Source: a virus
Reading direction: 5' to 3' (one strand)
IMG/VR virus record: IMGVR_UViG_3300018910_000019
Coordinates: 1-51,777 of that record
Length of the DNA: 51,777 nucleotides
The stretch's first letter is position 1. Every line of letters starts with the position of its first letter. The position numbers and the translations under genes were made by a program. The notes under the pieces were generated by a model. That model did no database searches. It had not been told where the DNA came from and saw nothing but the letters and a program-made list of their open reading frames with translations. This document shows, in pieces, positions 6,404 through 15,220 of this stretch.

Positions 6404-6709
6404 ATGGCGTGGGAAGGAAGCACGCGCAGGAGCCGACTCCCGAAGGACTGGCCCCGTATCAGGGCCCGCGTCCTGCGCAGGGACAAGGGCGTCTGTCAGG
6501 CTCGCTTCTCTGACGGTCGATTCTGCGGAGCAGTGGCCACAGACGTGGACCACATCGTCCCCGGGGATGACCACAGCATGGCCAACCTGCGGGCACTGTG
6601 CGGGTGGTGCCACGCCAGGAAGAGCGCGCAGGAAGGCGGCCAAGCAGCGGCCCTTATGCGCGTGCGTACAGACCGGCCGAAGCCCGCACACCCAGCACTG
6701 GAGGACTAG
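6404..6709 (+). CDS. HNH endonuclease near terminase
   Basis: A 101-aa HNH nuclease. Zinc ligands C31, C41, C66 and C69 frame the core DVDHIVPGDD (His50), NL (N61) and WCH (H70). It starts at ATG 6404 after GAGGAGG. HNH proteins next to terminase are common in cos-packaging phages and assist terminase cutting, so a packaging role is likely. It is the first gene of the rightward packaging and structural unit, divergent from the lipoprotein. Confidence 0.88.
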   Translation: MAWEGSTRRSRLPKDWPRIRARVLRRDKGVCQARFSDGRFCGAVATDVDHIVPGDDHSMANLRALCGWCHARKSAQEGGQAAALMRVRTDRPKPAHPALED

Positions 6710-6712
6710 CCC

Positions 6713-6964
6713 ATGAGCGGCGCATACGTGGTGCTGGAGGAGGCAGACGACACGGGCGAGAGCGGCGTCAGCGTGACGCGAGTGCTCGTTGACGGTGTCG
6801 ATGTCGGTCGACTCGCGAAGGCGCCGAAGATCAACGTCGGTCAAGACGGGCGCTGCACGACGATCACGCTCACCCTGGTCCCAAGCCGCCTGGAGATCCG
6901 CGGTGAGTTGGCCGACGGAGAGCGTCGCGAGCCGCGCGCCGGCTTCGCAGCCAAGATCGACTAG
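6713..6964 (+). CDS. Hypothetical protein
   Basis: An 83-aa beta-rich protein from ATG 6713, 3 nt after the HNH stop, so co-translated. Features: VDGVDVGRLAKAPKINVGQD then TTITLTLVPSRLEI, suggesting a small beta sandwich. No catalytic motif; family not recognised. A 265-bp non-coding gap follows. Confidence 0.6.
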   Translation: MSGAYVVLEEADDTGESGVSVTRVLVDGVDVGRLAKAPKINVGQDGRCTTITLTLVPSRLEIRGELADGERREPRAGFAAKID

Positions 6965-7055
6965 CCACAGACCAGGGGGGTGATCCCCTCCGGGACGATC
7001 TCCTGACCGACAAGGTGCTGGGCCTCGCGCTCTGTACGGGTCTGGGGATCCAAAC

Positions 7056-7153
7056 TGTAACGGTAGAGAGTCATCGGCTGAGAGGTCGGGAGACGGCTGC
7101 ACAGCGCCTCCTAGGGGCATCTGAGCGGCGCTCCAGGCGCCTCTACCGTTACA
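7056..7153. repeat. 13-bp inverted repeat TGTAACGGTAGAG
   Basis: TGTAACGGTAGAG (7056-7068) and its exact complement CTCTACCGTTACA (7141-7153) flank 72 nt. The core TACCGTTAC recurs a third time at 7201-7209. All three lie in the gap between the HNH-linked gene and the primase-like gene, upstream of terminase. It could be a cos/terminase-binding or promoter-control region; which is not clear. Confidence 0.6.
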
Positions 7154-7229
7154 CGGCGGGTCTCTAACCTCCTGAAGAAATCCCAGGTCAAGCCTGGTAT
7201 TACCGTTACGGGCCGCATAAGATGGAGCC

Positions 7230-7829
7230 ATGAACACACGAACCTGCGAGTGGTGCCCGGAGCATCTGGGGGCGAGGCATTCGCACCGTGCCCGGTTCTG
7301 CTCGACTCGTTGCCGTGTGGCTTCCCATCGGGCGGAGAAGAAGCGGGTGATCCCGCTGGAGCTGACGTCCCGCGACAGGTGGGTCCGACGCGCCGGCGAC
7401 AAGAGGCCGTTGACGACGACCGGCAGGGCCGCGTCAAGCACTGACCCTCGCACCTGGAGCACCTACAAGAACGCTGCGGAATCCGTGGCGGGCGTCGGAC
7501 TGGGCTTCGTCCTATCCGACGTCGATGACGTGGTCTGCATCGACCTGGACCACTGCCTTAACCCGCTCACCGGGCGACTCGCTCCGTGGGCCGCAGCCAT
7601 TCTCCGCGACGCGGGCGCCACCTACGTAGAGGTGTCCCCGTCCGGCGACGGTCTGCACATCTGGGGCCGCGCTGACGTCCGACAGGGACGCCGCATCCGA
7701 CGCCCCGACGGCACGGCCGTGGAGATCTACGGCACGGGCCGATACATCGCAATGACGGGGCGCCGACATGGCTCCTCCCCGTCCATCCTCGCGGACCTCT
7801 CCGCGGTGGTTTCCAAGCTGACGGCGTAG
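7230..7829 (+). CDS. Lone primase/polymerase (PrimPol, AEP-like) domain protein
   Basis: A 199-aa protein. The N-terminal treble clef has C6, C9, C24, C28 and a following H. It continues into an archaeo-eukaryotic primase-like core: the metal pair D105-x-D107 in CIDLDHCLN, the SPSGDGLHIWGR strand with H143, and VEIYGTGRYIAMTG (165-177). The set resembles the primase-polymerase domain of NrS-1-like phage enzymes but without their helicase part. ATG 7230 follows GATGGAG. It sits in the packaging module, far from the replication genes, which have their own primase-helicase. Activity is inferred. Confidence 0.7.
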   Translation: MNTRTCEWCPEHLGARHSHRARFCSTRCRVASHRAEKKRVIPLELTSRDRWVRRAGDKRPLTTTGRAASSTDPRTWSTYKNAAESVAGVGLGFVLSDVDDVVCIDLDHCLNPLTGRLAPWAAAILRDAGATYVEVSPSGDGLHIWGRADVRQGRRIRRPDGTAVEIYGTGRYIAMTGRRHGSSPSILADLSAVVSKLTA

Positions 7830-7876
7830 CTCCCGACATGGGCGGCGTCTGCCGTCCGATCCCGGGAGGTACCCCC

Positions 7877-8038
7877 ATGGCTCAGCCCATGCCGCACTTC
7901 ATCTTCGAAGACGGCACACTCCGCGAGTTCACCCCGGAAGACATGCAGCGGCTCGTGGACACCGTAAACGTAGTGTTCGCCCGGATGCAGGCTGTAGGCG
8001 CCGTGATCACCACATCGAACGCCGACGAGGTGGCCTGA
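7877..8038 (+). CDS. Small hypothetical protein before terminase
   Basis: A 53-aa protein from ATG 7877, with GGGAGG 8 nt upstream; an earlier in-frame ATG at 7838 lacks a ribosome site. One amphipathic helix (EDMQRLVDTVNVVFARMQAVG). Its stop overlaps the small-terminase start (TGATG), so the two are coupled. Function unknown. Confidence 0.65.
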   Translation: MAQPMPHFIFEDGTLREFTPEDMQRLVDTVNVVFARMQAVGAVITTSNADEVA

Positions 8039-8484
8039 TGGCCGGCCGCGGACCCGCCCCAAAGGACCCGTCGAAGCGACGCAGGCGCAACGCCACTGAG
8101 CCGGAGACCGTCATCGTCAACGACGGCGAACTCCGCGGCCCTGAGCTGCCGGAGGGCGTCCTCCCGGGCGACGAAGAGTGGCACCCCATGACGGTCAACT
8201 GGTGGCGCACCTGGCGCACGTCGCCGATGGCGGCCACCTTCCTCGACACCGACTGGGCGTTCCTCCTCGACGCCGCCCTGATGCACCACACGGCGTGGAC
8301 TAAGGGCAAGTGGGAATTCCTGTCCGAAGTCCGGATGCGTTCCGCCAAGTTCGGCGCTACGCCCGAGGACCGAGCGCGTCTGAAGCTCAAGGTCGACGAC
8401 CCCTCAGCGCCCGTCTCCCGGCCTGTCAGCCGCACGGATGGGGTAACTGACATCAACTCGCGCAGAGCGCGTCTCACAGGCTAG
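8038..8484 (+). CDS. Terminase small subunit
   Basis: A 148-aa protein beginning MAGRGPAPKDPSKRRRRNAT, the usual opening of actinophage small terminases. A helical, Trp-rich centre (WWRTWRTSPMAATF) and a helix-turn region around 100-115 follow. It would recognise phage DNA and hand it to the large subunit encoded 9 nt downstream. The start is coupled to the preceding gene. Confidence 0.85.
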   Translation: MAGRGPAPKDPSKRRRRNATEPETVIVNDGELRGPELPEGVLPGDEEWHPMTVNWWRTWRTSPMAATFLDTDWAFLLDAALMHHTAWTKGKWEFLSEVRMRSAKFGATPEDRARLKLKVDDPSAPVSRPVSRTDGVTDINSRRARLTG

Positions 8485-8492
8485 GAGACCGC

Positions 8493-10202
8493 GTGCCGCA
8501 CGTAACCGTGCGCGCCCCCGGTCACGACCGCTCCCGCTCGCTCGGGTGGATGGCGGTCGCATGGATGGAGTACTTCGTCGTACACGGCCCTGGTGACGTC
8601 CAGGGCGAGCCGGTACGCCACGGTGACGAATACACGGGCTTCGTCGTGGACTGCTACGCGGTCGATGACGCTGGCAAGATGCTCTACGACTCCGCGTTCT
8701 TCTCCCGCCCGAAGGGCTGCGACAAGAGCGGACTCGGCGCCCGTATCGGCCTGTTCGAGGCTTTCGGCCCCTGTCGCTTTGACGGCTGGGCTGAGGGCGG
8801 GGAGGTCTACCGTGACCCGTGGGGGCTCGGCTTTGAGTACGTCTACGAGCCTGGCGAGCCGATGGGCCGGCCGGTCCGCGTTCCCTACCTCCGCATCATG
8901 GCGACGGAGGAGGGCCAGACCGGCAACGTCTACGACACCATCTATTTCAACCTGACCGACGAGGCGTCGCCCCTGTCGCAGATTCCGGGCGTCGATCCGG
9001 GACTTACCAAAATCAACCTCCCCGACGGCGGAGAGATAACGCCGTCGACCGCTTCGTCCTCTTCGAAGGACGGCGGTAAGGAGACGTGGGTCTGTTTCGA
9101 CGAAACCCACCTCTACAACACGCCTGAACTTCGCCGCATGTACGCCACGGTGACCCGTAACCTCCGCAAGAGGAAGAAGGGCGCCGGAACGTGGTACCTC
9201 GAAACGACGACCATGTTCGCCCCGGGGCAAGACTCCGTCGCTGAGCGCACCTACGAGGAAGCCGAAGCGATTCGCGAGGGGAAGAAAAAGCGCGGGCGCG
9301 CGCGACTCCTCTACGACCACCGTTACGGCGTCTGCAAGAATCTGAAGAACGAGGACGAACTCCGCGCCGCTCTCGTGGACGCCTACGGCGACGCGATGGA
9401 GTGGATGGACCTCGAAACGCTCGTCGACGACTTCTACGACCTGCGTAACGACTCCGCGGACGGAAAGCGGTACTTCCTCAACTCCCGGACCTCCTCCTCC
9501 GATGCGTGGATGGAGCCCGACGCGTGGGAGGTCTGCCGCCGGCCGGAACAGCTCCAGCCCGGCGACCTCGTCACTCTCGGCTTCGACGGCTCCATCCGCG
9601 ACGATGCCACGGCGCTCACAGCCTGCCGGGTGTCAGACGGCCATCTCCAGCTCCTCGGAGTCTGGGAAAAGCCGGAGGGCACCGAAGGTGAGGGTTGGCA
9701 AGTCGACCGTGAAGCGGTCGACAACGCTGTTGCTCGCGCCTTCGACCGATACGAGGTTTGTGGCTTCTACTGCGACCCGCCGCACTGGCAGGACTACGTA
9801 GACAAGTGGACGTCGGAATACGTCGATCAACTCCAGATCAGCGCCACGCAGGCGCGACCGCTGGAGTGGTGGACTAACCGGCCGACAGCTATGGAACACG
9901 CCCTCGACCGATTCGTAGAGGCCGTCGACGACAAGGCACTCAGCTTCGCCGGAACCGACAAGGCGGACGACGACGAGTCGGAGTGGTCGAAACTCGGCGC
10001 CACGCTGACACGCCACGTTCTGAACGCGAAGCGCCGGCCGATGGGCCGCAACCACATGGGCATTGGCAAGGAACACGCCAAGAGCCCAAAGAAAATCGAC
10101 GCCGTCATGGCGGCTGTCCTCGCCTACGAATGCCGCGCTGATGCGGTGGCCGCAGGCATTACCAAACGTAAGAAGCGGTCCAACCGCCTCGTCGCTTTCT
10201 AG
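8493..10202 (+). CDS. Terminase large subunit
   Basis: A 569-aa packaging motor: ATPase plus nuclease. Walker-A-like PKGCDKSG at 73-80 (deviant, but with K79/S80), Walker B VCFDETH near 200-206, and an RNase-H-like nuclease from about 360 (LGFDGSIRDDA, YCDPPHW, then a late Asp in KIDAVMAAVLAYE). GTG 8493 follows AGGAGA. Length and order match siphovirus TerL. It is followed by the portal gene. Confidence 0.95.
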   Translation: MPHVTVRAPGHDRSRSLGWMAVAWMEYFVVHGPGDVQGEPVRHGDEYTGFVVDCYAVDDAGKMLYDSAFFSRPKGCDKSGLGARIGLFEAFGPCRFDGWAEGGEVYRDPWGLGFEYVYEPGEPMGRPVRVPYLRIMATEEGQTGNVYDTIYFNLTDEASPLSQIPGVDPGLTKINLPDGGEITPSTASSSSKDGGKETWVCFDETHLYNTPELRRMYATVTRNLRKRKKGAGTWYLETTTMFAPGQDSVAERTYEEAEAIREGKKKRGRARLLYDHRYGVCKNLKNEDELRAALVDAYGDAMEWMDLETLVDDFYDLRNDSADGKRYFLNSRTSSSDAWMEPDAWEVCRRPEQLQPGDLVTLGFDGSIRDDATALTACRVSDGHLQLLGVWEKPEGTEGEGWQVDREAVDNAVARAFDRYEVCGFYCDPPHWQDYVDKWTSEYVDQLQISATQARPLEWWTNRPTAMEHALDRFVEAVDDKALSFAGTDKADDDESEWSKLGATLTRHVLNAKRRPMGRNHMGIGKEHAKSPKKIDAVMAAVLAYECRADAVAAGITKRKKRSNRLVAF

Positions 10203-10214
10203 GGAGGTTCGTGA

Positions 10215-11738
10215 GTGCCTATCGATGCATCGGAGGTTGAGTCTCCCGGGTGGTGGCTCCAGCGTCTGGGGAAGAAGATCCTCGACGAGCGGGACGACCG
10301 CATCGACGAAGACGGCGAGGTTGAGCCGGGGCTCGACACCCTGAGGAAGTACGCGGAGAACAGGGCGCCGCTTCCTCGTGTTCCCGGCGTCGACCCGCGC
10401 GAGGCTCACGAGTGGATGAAGGACGCTCGAACGAACTGGGCGTCCCTCGTCATCGACTCGCCGGCAGAGCGACTGCGCGTCGACGGCTTCCGCTTCGGTG
10501 AGCCTGACGACGACAGCGACGACGCCCGCAAGGCCGACGCAGAGGCTAACCGCATCTGGCAGGAGAACAGCCTCGACGCTGACGCGGACCTCGTCCACTA
10601 TGGCGCCCTCTCGCAACGACGTGCGTTCGTCCTTGTCGAACGTGGCGACGATGGTCGTCCGGTCCTGACGCACGAAACTCCCCGCCAGGTCGCCGTGGAG
10701 CACGAACAGGGAAGCCGTCGCAAGCTCGCCGCAGGCCTGAAGATGTGGCGCGACGACTGGACCGGTAACACCCGGGCGACGCTGTGGACGCCGCAGACGA
10801 TCTATGAGTTCGTCACCAAGTCAGACGCACCGACGTTCTCCGGCCACGCTGCCGCTCTCCGCGGCTGGGACGCTTTTGCGCTGCCGAATCAGGGCGATGG
10901 AAGTCGGGCGAACGACTTGGGAGCCGTGCCCTTCGGCGTCTTCACCAACCGCAGGAACCGCCGACTGAGCGGCTTCGCGGAGCATGAAGACGTTCTCACG
11001 GTGCAGAACAGGATCAACCTGTCGTTGATCATGCTCGTTGCCGCGATGAAGTACGGCGCCTTCAGGCAGCGTTGGGCCTCCGGGCTGGAAGTCGACGAAG
11101 ATCCGATGACGGGCGAGAAGATCCAGCCCTACAAGCTGGACATCAAGTCCCTTTGGACGTCGGGCGACCCGGAGACGAAGTTCGGCGAGTTCGCCGCGAC
11201 GGACCTGAAGCCGTATGTGGCTGCCGTCCAGGCAGCTGTGCAGGATCTCGCAGCCATCTCCCGCACACCGCCGCACTACCTGATCGGGGCCATCGTCAAC
11301 GTCTCCGGTGATGCCCTGAAGGCCGCGGAAACCGGTCTGATCAGCAAAGTCGGCGACCGTCAGCGGAACTTCGGCGAGAGCTGGGAAGCCGTCATGCGGT
11401 TGGCATTCCGCGTTCTCGGCGATGAGACAAAGGCGACGTCCTACGCCGCGGAGACCATCTGGCGCGACCCGGAGTCCCGGACCGTCGCCGAACTTGCCGA
11501 CGCTGCCGTAAAGAAGTCGACCGCTGGCGTCCCGTGGCGTCAGCGCATGGAGGACATGGGCTACACCCCGGCGCAGATCTCCCGCATGGAAATCGACCGC
11601 GCGGCAGACGCCCTGAACGCGCAGACTGCCGCGGACGCTGCGGCTCCCCCTCAGCCGACGTCGCTTGACGACGCTCGCGCGGCCCGTGACCAGCGGACCG
11701 TGATCGGACGGAGCGCGGATGACGCTGACGCGGCTTGA
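10215..11738 (+). CDS. Portal protein
   Basis: A 507-aa portal of the SPP1 gp6-like group, forming the dodecameric DNA channel at one capsid vertex. Visible: helical N-terminus, VIDSPAERLRVDGF strand region, long alpha region with QNRINLSLIMLVAAMKYG, and an acidic Ala-rich tail. GTG 10215 has AGGGAGG 7 nt upstream. It overlaps the next gene by 20 bp, typical of portal/MuF pairs. Confidence 0.92.
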   Translation: MPIDASEVESPGWWLQRLGKKILDERDDRIDEDGEVEPGLDTLRKYAENRAPLPRVPGVDPREAHEWMKDARTNWASLVIDSPAERLRVDGFRFGEPDDDSDDARKADAEANRIWQENSLDADADLVHYGALSQRRAFVLVERGDDGRPVLTHETPRQVAVEHEQGSRRKLAAGLKMWRDDWTGNTRATLWTPQTIYEFVTKSDAPTFSGHAAALRGWDAFALPNQGDGSRANDLGAVPFGVFTNRRNRRLSGFAEHEDVLTVQNRINLSLIMLVAAMKYGAFRQRWASGLEVDEDPMTGEKIQPYKLDIKSLWTSGDPETKFGEFAATDLKPYVAAVQAAVQDLAAISRTPPHYLIGAIVNVSGDALKAAETGLISKVGDRQRNFGESWEAVMRLAFRVLGDETKATSYAAETIWRDPESRTVAELADAAVKKSTAGVPWRQRMEDMGYTPAQISRMEIDRAADALNAQTAADAAAPPQPTSLDDARAARDQRTVIGRSADDADAA

Positions 11739-12528
11739 CCGGCAGTATGGATCCGCGGTCCGCGGCATCTGGGCGAGCGTGCTGGGGCGCGTGGGTCGGT
11801 CCTGGACTGACCTGCGGTCCTGGCGTGACGCCGACGTCCGCACATTCCAGCGCCAGGCGCTCCCCATCATCCTCGCTGGCGAGCGGCAGGTAGCGACGCT
11901 CACAGCGTCCTACCTCGAACAGACCTACCGAGACGTCGACCGACGGGCCCGGCGGGTGTCGCTCGACCTCGACGCAGTGACGGGTGCAGCCCTTCGGGGT
12001 GTGGAGCCTGCCGACGTCTACGAGCGGCCTTTCGTCGAGGTATGGACGGCACTCTCCAACGGTGAGTCTCTGGGCGCTGCCGTCGCTCGCGGGGCTCACC
12101 GCCTGGAGACGATTGCAAAGACGGACCTTCAGCTAGCCCGCACCCACACCGTGCGGGAAGTGGCCGACGAACAGCCGGGCGTGGAGTACACCATCCGCGA
12201 GTTGTACGGCGAGTACGACTGCGCACTTTGCATGATCGCCTCCACGCAGCGCTACCACAAAAAGGATCTCGCACCGATCCATCCCGGGTGCGACTGCATC
12301 GTCAAGACGGTTAAGGCCGACTACGACCCTGGTCAGATCATCGACGAGCAGTTCCTCGAAGCCGTCCATGACGCTGTGGAGAACGCGCTCGGGAAGTTCG
12401 ACCGCGGAGGCCGTGCGGTCGACTACCGCAAGCTCATCATCGCTCGCGAGCACGGAGAGATTGGTCCCGTGCTCGGTTACCGGGGCCAGCGGTTCACGGG
12501 CCCCGACGACATCAACCTTCCGACCTGA
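11719..12528 (+). CDS. MuF-like minor head protein
   Basis: A 269-aa head morphogenesis protein. The helical N-terminal half is followed by a MuF-type module with conserved cysteines and histidine: DCALCMIAS, then IHPGCDCIV (about 170-195). Such proteins enter the procapsid with the portal and take part in head assembly or DNA injection. It overlaps the portal 3' end. The tail carries no added toxin or enzyme domain. Confidence 0.88.
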   Translation: MTLTRLDRQYGSAVRGIWASVLGRVGRSWTDLRSWRDADVRTFQRQALPIILAGERQVATLTASYLEQTYRDVDRRARRVSLDLDAVTGAALRGVEPADVYERPFVEVWTALSNGESLGAAVARGAHRLETIAKTDLQLARTHTVREVADEQPGVEYTIRELYGEYDCALCMIASTQRYHKKDLAPIHPGCDCIVKTVKADYDPGQIIDEQFLEAVHDAVENALGKFDRGGRAVDYRKLIIAREHGEIGPVLGYRGQRFTGPDDINLPT

Positions 12529-12567
12529 CGCCCGCCATGGGCCGACGACACCCGACAGGGGTTCACC

Positions 12568-13137
12568 ATGAGCACGCCTCCTGAGCCGACCACACCTCCG
12601 GCCCCGCCCGCTGTCAACGAACACGGCTACCCCGACGCGACTCCCGTCGCCGACATGACGCCGGAACATCAGGTCGCCTACTGGAAGCACCACGCTCGCA
12701 AGCATGAGGCGGCTGCGAAGTCGGCCCCCGACGCTGCGGAGCTGGAGCGCCTGCGCGCTGCGGAAGCGGAGCTGAACACCCGCAAGGCTGCGGAGATGTC
12801 CGAGGCGGAGCGCGTTCAGGCGGAGAAGGCTGCTGCGGAAGCTGCGGCTGCGACAGCGAAGGCCGAAGCGGAGGCCGCGACGCGTAGAGCACTCCTGCTG
12901 GAAATCGCCTTCGACAAGGGCCTGACGCCTGCGCAGGCGGCTCGTCTCCAGGGCTCCACGAAGGAGGAGTTGGAGGCCGACGCCGACGCGCTGAAGGCGC
13001 TCTTCGGCCAGGCCGCCGGCTCCGGCGGTACTGGCACCCCGCCTCCGCGCTCCGGCGGCCCCCGCGGGTCTGAGGTCGGAGCCACGAAGTCCGTGAGCGC
13101 GGGTGCCGAACGCTACCGCGCCAAACACGGCAAGTAA
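12568..13137 (+). CDS. Scaffolding protein
   Basis: A 189-aa protein with a Pro-rich N-terminus, a long charged coiled coil from about 45 to 115 (Ala/Glu/Lys heptads), then a globular end (FDKGLTPAQAARLQG) and a basic tail. This is the standard composition of capsid scaffolds, which guide procapsid formation and then leave. It sits between the MuF gene and the decoration/capsid pair. Confidence 0.88.
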   Translation: MSTPPEPTTPPAPPAVNEHGYPDATPVADMTPEHQVAYWKHHARKHEAAAKSAPDAAELERLRAAEAELNTRKAAEMSEAERVQAEKAAAEAAAATAKAEAEAATRRALLLEIAFDKGLTPAQAARLQGSTKEELEADADALKALFGQAAGSGGTGTPPPRSGGPRGSEVGATKSVSAGAERYRAKHGK

Positions 13138-13164
13138 CCACCACCTTCAACGGAGGGAATCCGT

Positions 13165-13560
13165 ATGGACCTCAGCCTTAAGACTGAGAGCTTCGTCCAG
13201 GACCGTCGGGATTGGCTGGGGTCCGCCCACGGCACCGACGCGCCTGTCAGCGTGACGCTCGACGTCTCGAAGTTCACCGCTGGCACCCACTACCCGAACG
13301 GCTTCATCAAGAGCGGCATTCCGCTCGGCAAGGTCACCGCGACCGGGCTTTACGGCCCCTACGACAACGCTGCGACGGACGGCCGTGAGACCTGCGTGGG
13401 CTTTCTCTTCACCGCGCAGGACGTGAATGCCCGCGCCGTCACCTCGACGAAGGTCGTCGGCTCGATGCTCCTGCACTGCTTCATCCGTGAGGCGAAGCTT
13501 CCCGTCCCCCTCGACGCCGCCGGCAAGACCGATCTTGGTGCCCGCGTCGTCTTTGTCTGA
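13165..13560 (+). CDS. Head decoration protein
   Basis: A 131-aa lambda gpD-like protein. Beta-rich with TFTAGTHYPNG-type loops (here FTAGTHYPNGFIKSG), KVTATGLYGPY and the terminal GARVVFV strand. It would bind the mature capsid at its three-fold sites. ATG 13165 follows GGAGGGAAT. It precedes the capsid gene by 13 nt, the classical decoration/capsid order. Confidence 0.88.
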   Translation: MDLSLKTESFVQDRRDWLGSAHGTDAPVSVTLDVSKFTAGTHYPNGFIKSGIPLGKVTATGLYGPYDNAATDGRETCVGFLFTAQDVNARAVTSTKVVGSMLLHCFIREAKLPVPLDAAGKTDLGARVVFV

Positions 13561-13573
13561 GAGGCCCTGATAC

Positions 13574-14596
13574 ATGCAGCTCATCACTGAGTACGCGACG
13601 CCGGCGGAACTGACCGGCTACGCCCGGGAGGCGCTGCGGGACCGGGAAGAGAACACCTTCTCCCTGAACCGTTGGCTTCCCAACGACACGATCAATGATC
13701 TCGTCTACCGCTTCAACCGTGGAGGCGGTGGCCTCGTCGAGGCGGCTGTGTTCCGGGCGTTCGACGCTGAGTCGGACATCGGGTCGCGGTCCGGCGCCGC
13801 TCGCGTGACCGGCGAACTGCCTCCGATCTCCCGGAAGTACCCGCTGGGCGAGTACGACCAGATCAAGATGCGGAACGTCGACACGCAGAAGGCGGAGATC
13901 CGCGACGCGATGGAGGCCGACGCCATCAAGGGCGTGAGCGCCATCGCCGCGCGTATCGAGCTCGCTCGCGCCGACGCCATCTTCAACGGCGGCGTCACGA
14001 TCAACGAGAACCGCGTGAGCGCTGGCGTCGACTACGGCCGCAAGGCGGAGCACTCCGTCACGGCCGCGATCCCGTTCAGCTCGACGGAGACGTCCCTCGC
14101 CTACGACTACTTCATGGCGTGGCTGGACGTCTACAACGACACCAACGGCGGCCTCCCTGCCGCAACCCTGATGTCTCGCAAGGCATACAACTTCCTGCGC
14201 CGGAACAAGCAGCTTCGGGAGCTTGCCTACCGTGGCGCGTCGTCGGCTCCGACCGTCCTGACGAAGGACGACCTGTCGAACATCCTCGGCGACTTCGACA
14301 TCCCGCCGATCACGATCTACGACGCGAAGGTTTCCGTCGACGGCGTGGCCACTCGTGTGACGCCGGAGGACAAGCTGGCGTTCCTGCCCGCGCAGGGTGA
14401 CGCGCTCGGCAAGACCCTCTGGGGCGTCCCGGTCGAGGCCAACGACCCCCGCTACGGCCTCCAGGGCGACGCTGCCGGCGTGGCCGTGGGCGCGTACAAG
14501 TCGGAGGACCCGCAGACCGTCTGGACCCGTGCGACGGCGATTGCCCTCCCAGTCCTGGGCGCCCCTGACCTGACGTTCATCGCCGACGTCCTCTGA
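13574..14596 (+). CDS. Major capsid protein (gpE-like)
   Basis: A 340-aa protein of the lambda gpE type capsid family: N-terminus MQLITEYATPAELTGYAR, conserved NRWLPN, the P-domain region with DAMEADAIKGVSAIAARIE, and a C-terminal ADVL. It lacks the long prohead delta domain of HK97 capsids, in agreement with a separate scaffold gene. Confidence 0.93.
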   Translation: MQLITEYATPAELTGYAREALRDREENTFSLNRWLPNDTINDLVYRFNRGGGGLVEAAVFRAFDAESDIGSRSGAARVTGELPPISRKYPLGEYDQIKMRNVDTQKAEIRDAMEADAIKGVSAIAARIELARADAIFNGGVTINENRVSAGVDYGRKAEHSVTAAIPFSSTETSLAYDYFMAWLDVYNDTNGGLPAATLMSRKAYNFLRRNKQLRELAYRGASSAPTVLTKDDLSNILGDFDIPPITIYDAKVSVDGVATRVTPEDKLAFLPAQGDALGKTLWGVPVEANDPRYGLQGDAAGVAVGAYKSEDPQTVWTRATAIALPVLGAPDLTFIADVL

Positions 14597-14619
14597 TCAG
14601 AAACGCGAGGCACTTACGC

Positions 14620-14862
14620 ATGGCAACCCTTAACGGCTACGTCCACGTGACGGACGACAAGGGCACGGCCCACGTGTTCGGCCCCGCGGATGACGTCCCG
14701 GCGTGGGCCGCGGAACTGATCACAAACCCAAAGGCGTGGGCGGTGCCGCCGACAAGCGCTAGTCGTTTGGCGGAACCCGCCCCCGCTCCGGCCAAGCCTG
14801 CCGCGAAGCGGGCGGCGCCACGGCGAAAGGCGGGCGGTAGTGGCACTGTTCAGCCCGACTGA
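14620..14862 (+). CDS. Small Ala/Pro/Lys-rich head-region protein
   Basis: An 80-aa protein: a short ordered start (MATLNGYVHVTDDKGTAHVF), AWAAELI, then a disordered Ala/Pro/Lys tail. It overlaps the connector gene by 23 bp. Function unknown; proteins like this often sit between capsid and connector genes. The DNA for the junction of the two parts contains an operator-like site at 14756-14773. Confidence 0.7.
   Translation: MATLNGYVHVTDDKGTAHVFGPADDVPAWAAELITNPKAWAVPPTSASRLAEPAPAPAKPAAKRAAPRRKAGGSGTVQPD
14756..14773 (+). promoter_or_regulatory. Operator-like 18-bp dyad, copy 1 (intragenic)
   Basis: GCGCTAGTCGTTTGGCGG differs at two positions from the sites at 30100 and 51553 (opposite strand). 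It is the only copy inside a gene. The rare codons it requires (AGT, CGT, TTG) stand out from the surrounding GC-rich usage. Confidence 0.5.
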
Positions 14863-15220
14863 GCTACGGACGCTCCTCAAACGCCCGCTGTCCGACGCGG
14901 AGTGCGCGCTTGCCCACGACCTCACGGAGGACGCCTTCCTCGGTGAGGTCGGGGACCGGCTGACTGACCCGCCCCAGCGCGGAGTCAGAGCCGTCGCCCT
15001 GGCCGTCGCCTCTCGTGTCCTGACCAACCCCTCGGGCATTCGGAGCGAGCAAGCGGGCGGCATGCTCGTGAGCTACGCCGACTCGGAGACGGGCGTGATG
15101 CTGTCGGACGACGAGCGACGCCGGCTCCGTCGGGCCGTCGGCCTCGCGTCCGGAGCCTCGTCGCTGAACATCGCACCGGATGACGCCTGTCCTCCCCTGC
15201 GAGTGTGGAGGGCGCTGTGA
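14840..15220 (+). CDS. Head-tail connector protein (gp6-like)
   Basis: A 126-aa helical protein in the position of the HK97 gp6-like adaptor. GTG 14840 lies inside the end of the previous gene. Helices around LSDAECALAHDLTEDAF and RGVRAVALAVASRVL resemble head-tail adaptors. It should join the portal and the head-closure protein encoded next; its stop overlaps that start (GTGA). Confidence 0.78.
   Translation: MALFSPTELRTLLKRPLSDAECALAHDLTEDAFLGEVGDRLTDPPQRGVRAVALAVASRVLTNPSGIRSEQAGGMLVSYADSETGVMLSDDERRRLRRAVGLASGASSLNIAPDDACPPLRVWRAL

Noticed and set aside
6368-7462. 364-codon minus-strand frame over HNH and the intergenic repeat
   Set aside because: Crosses two genuine plus-strand genes and a repeat-rich gap; no ribosome site or domain; shadow frame.
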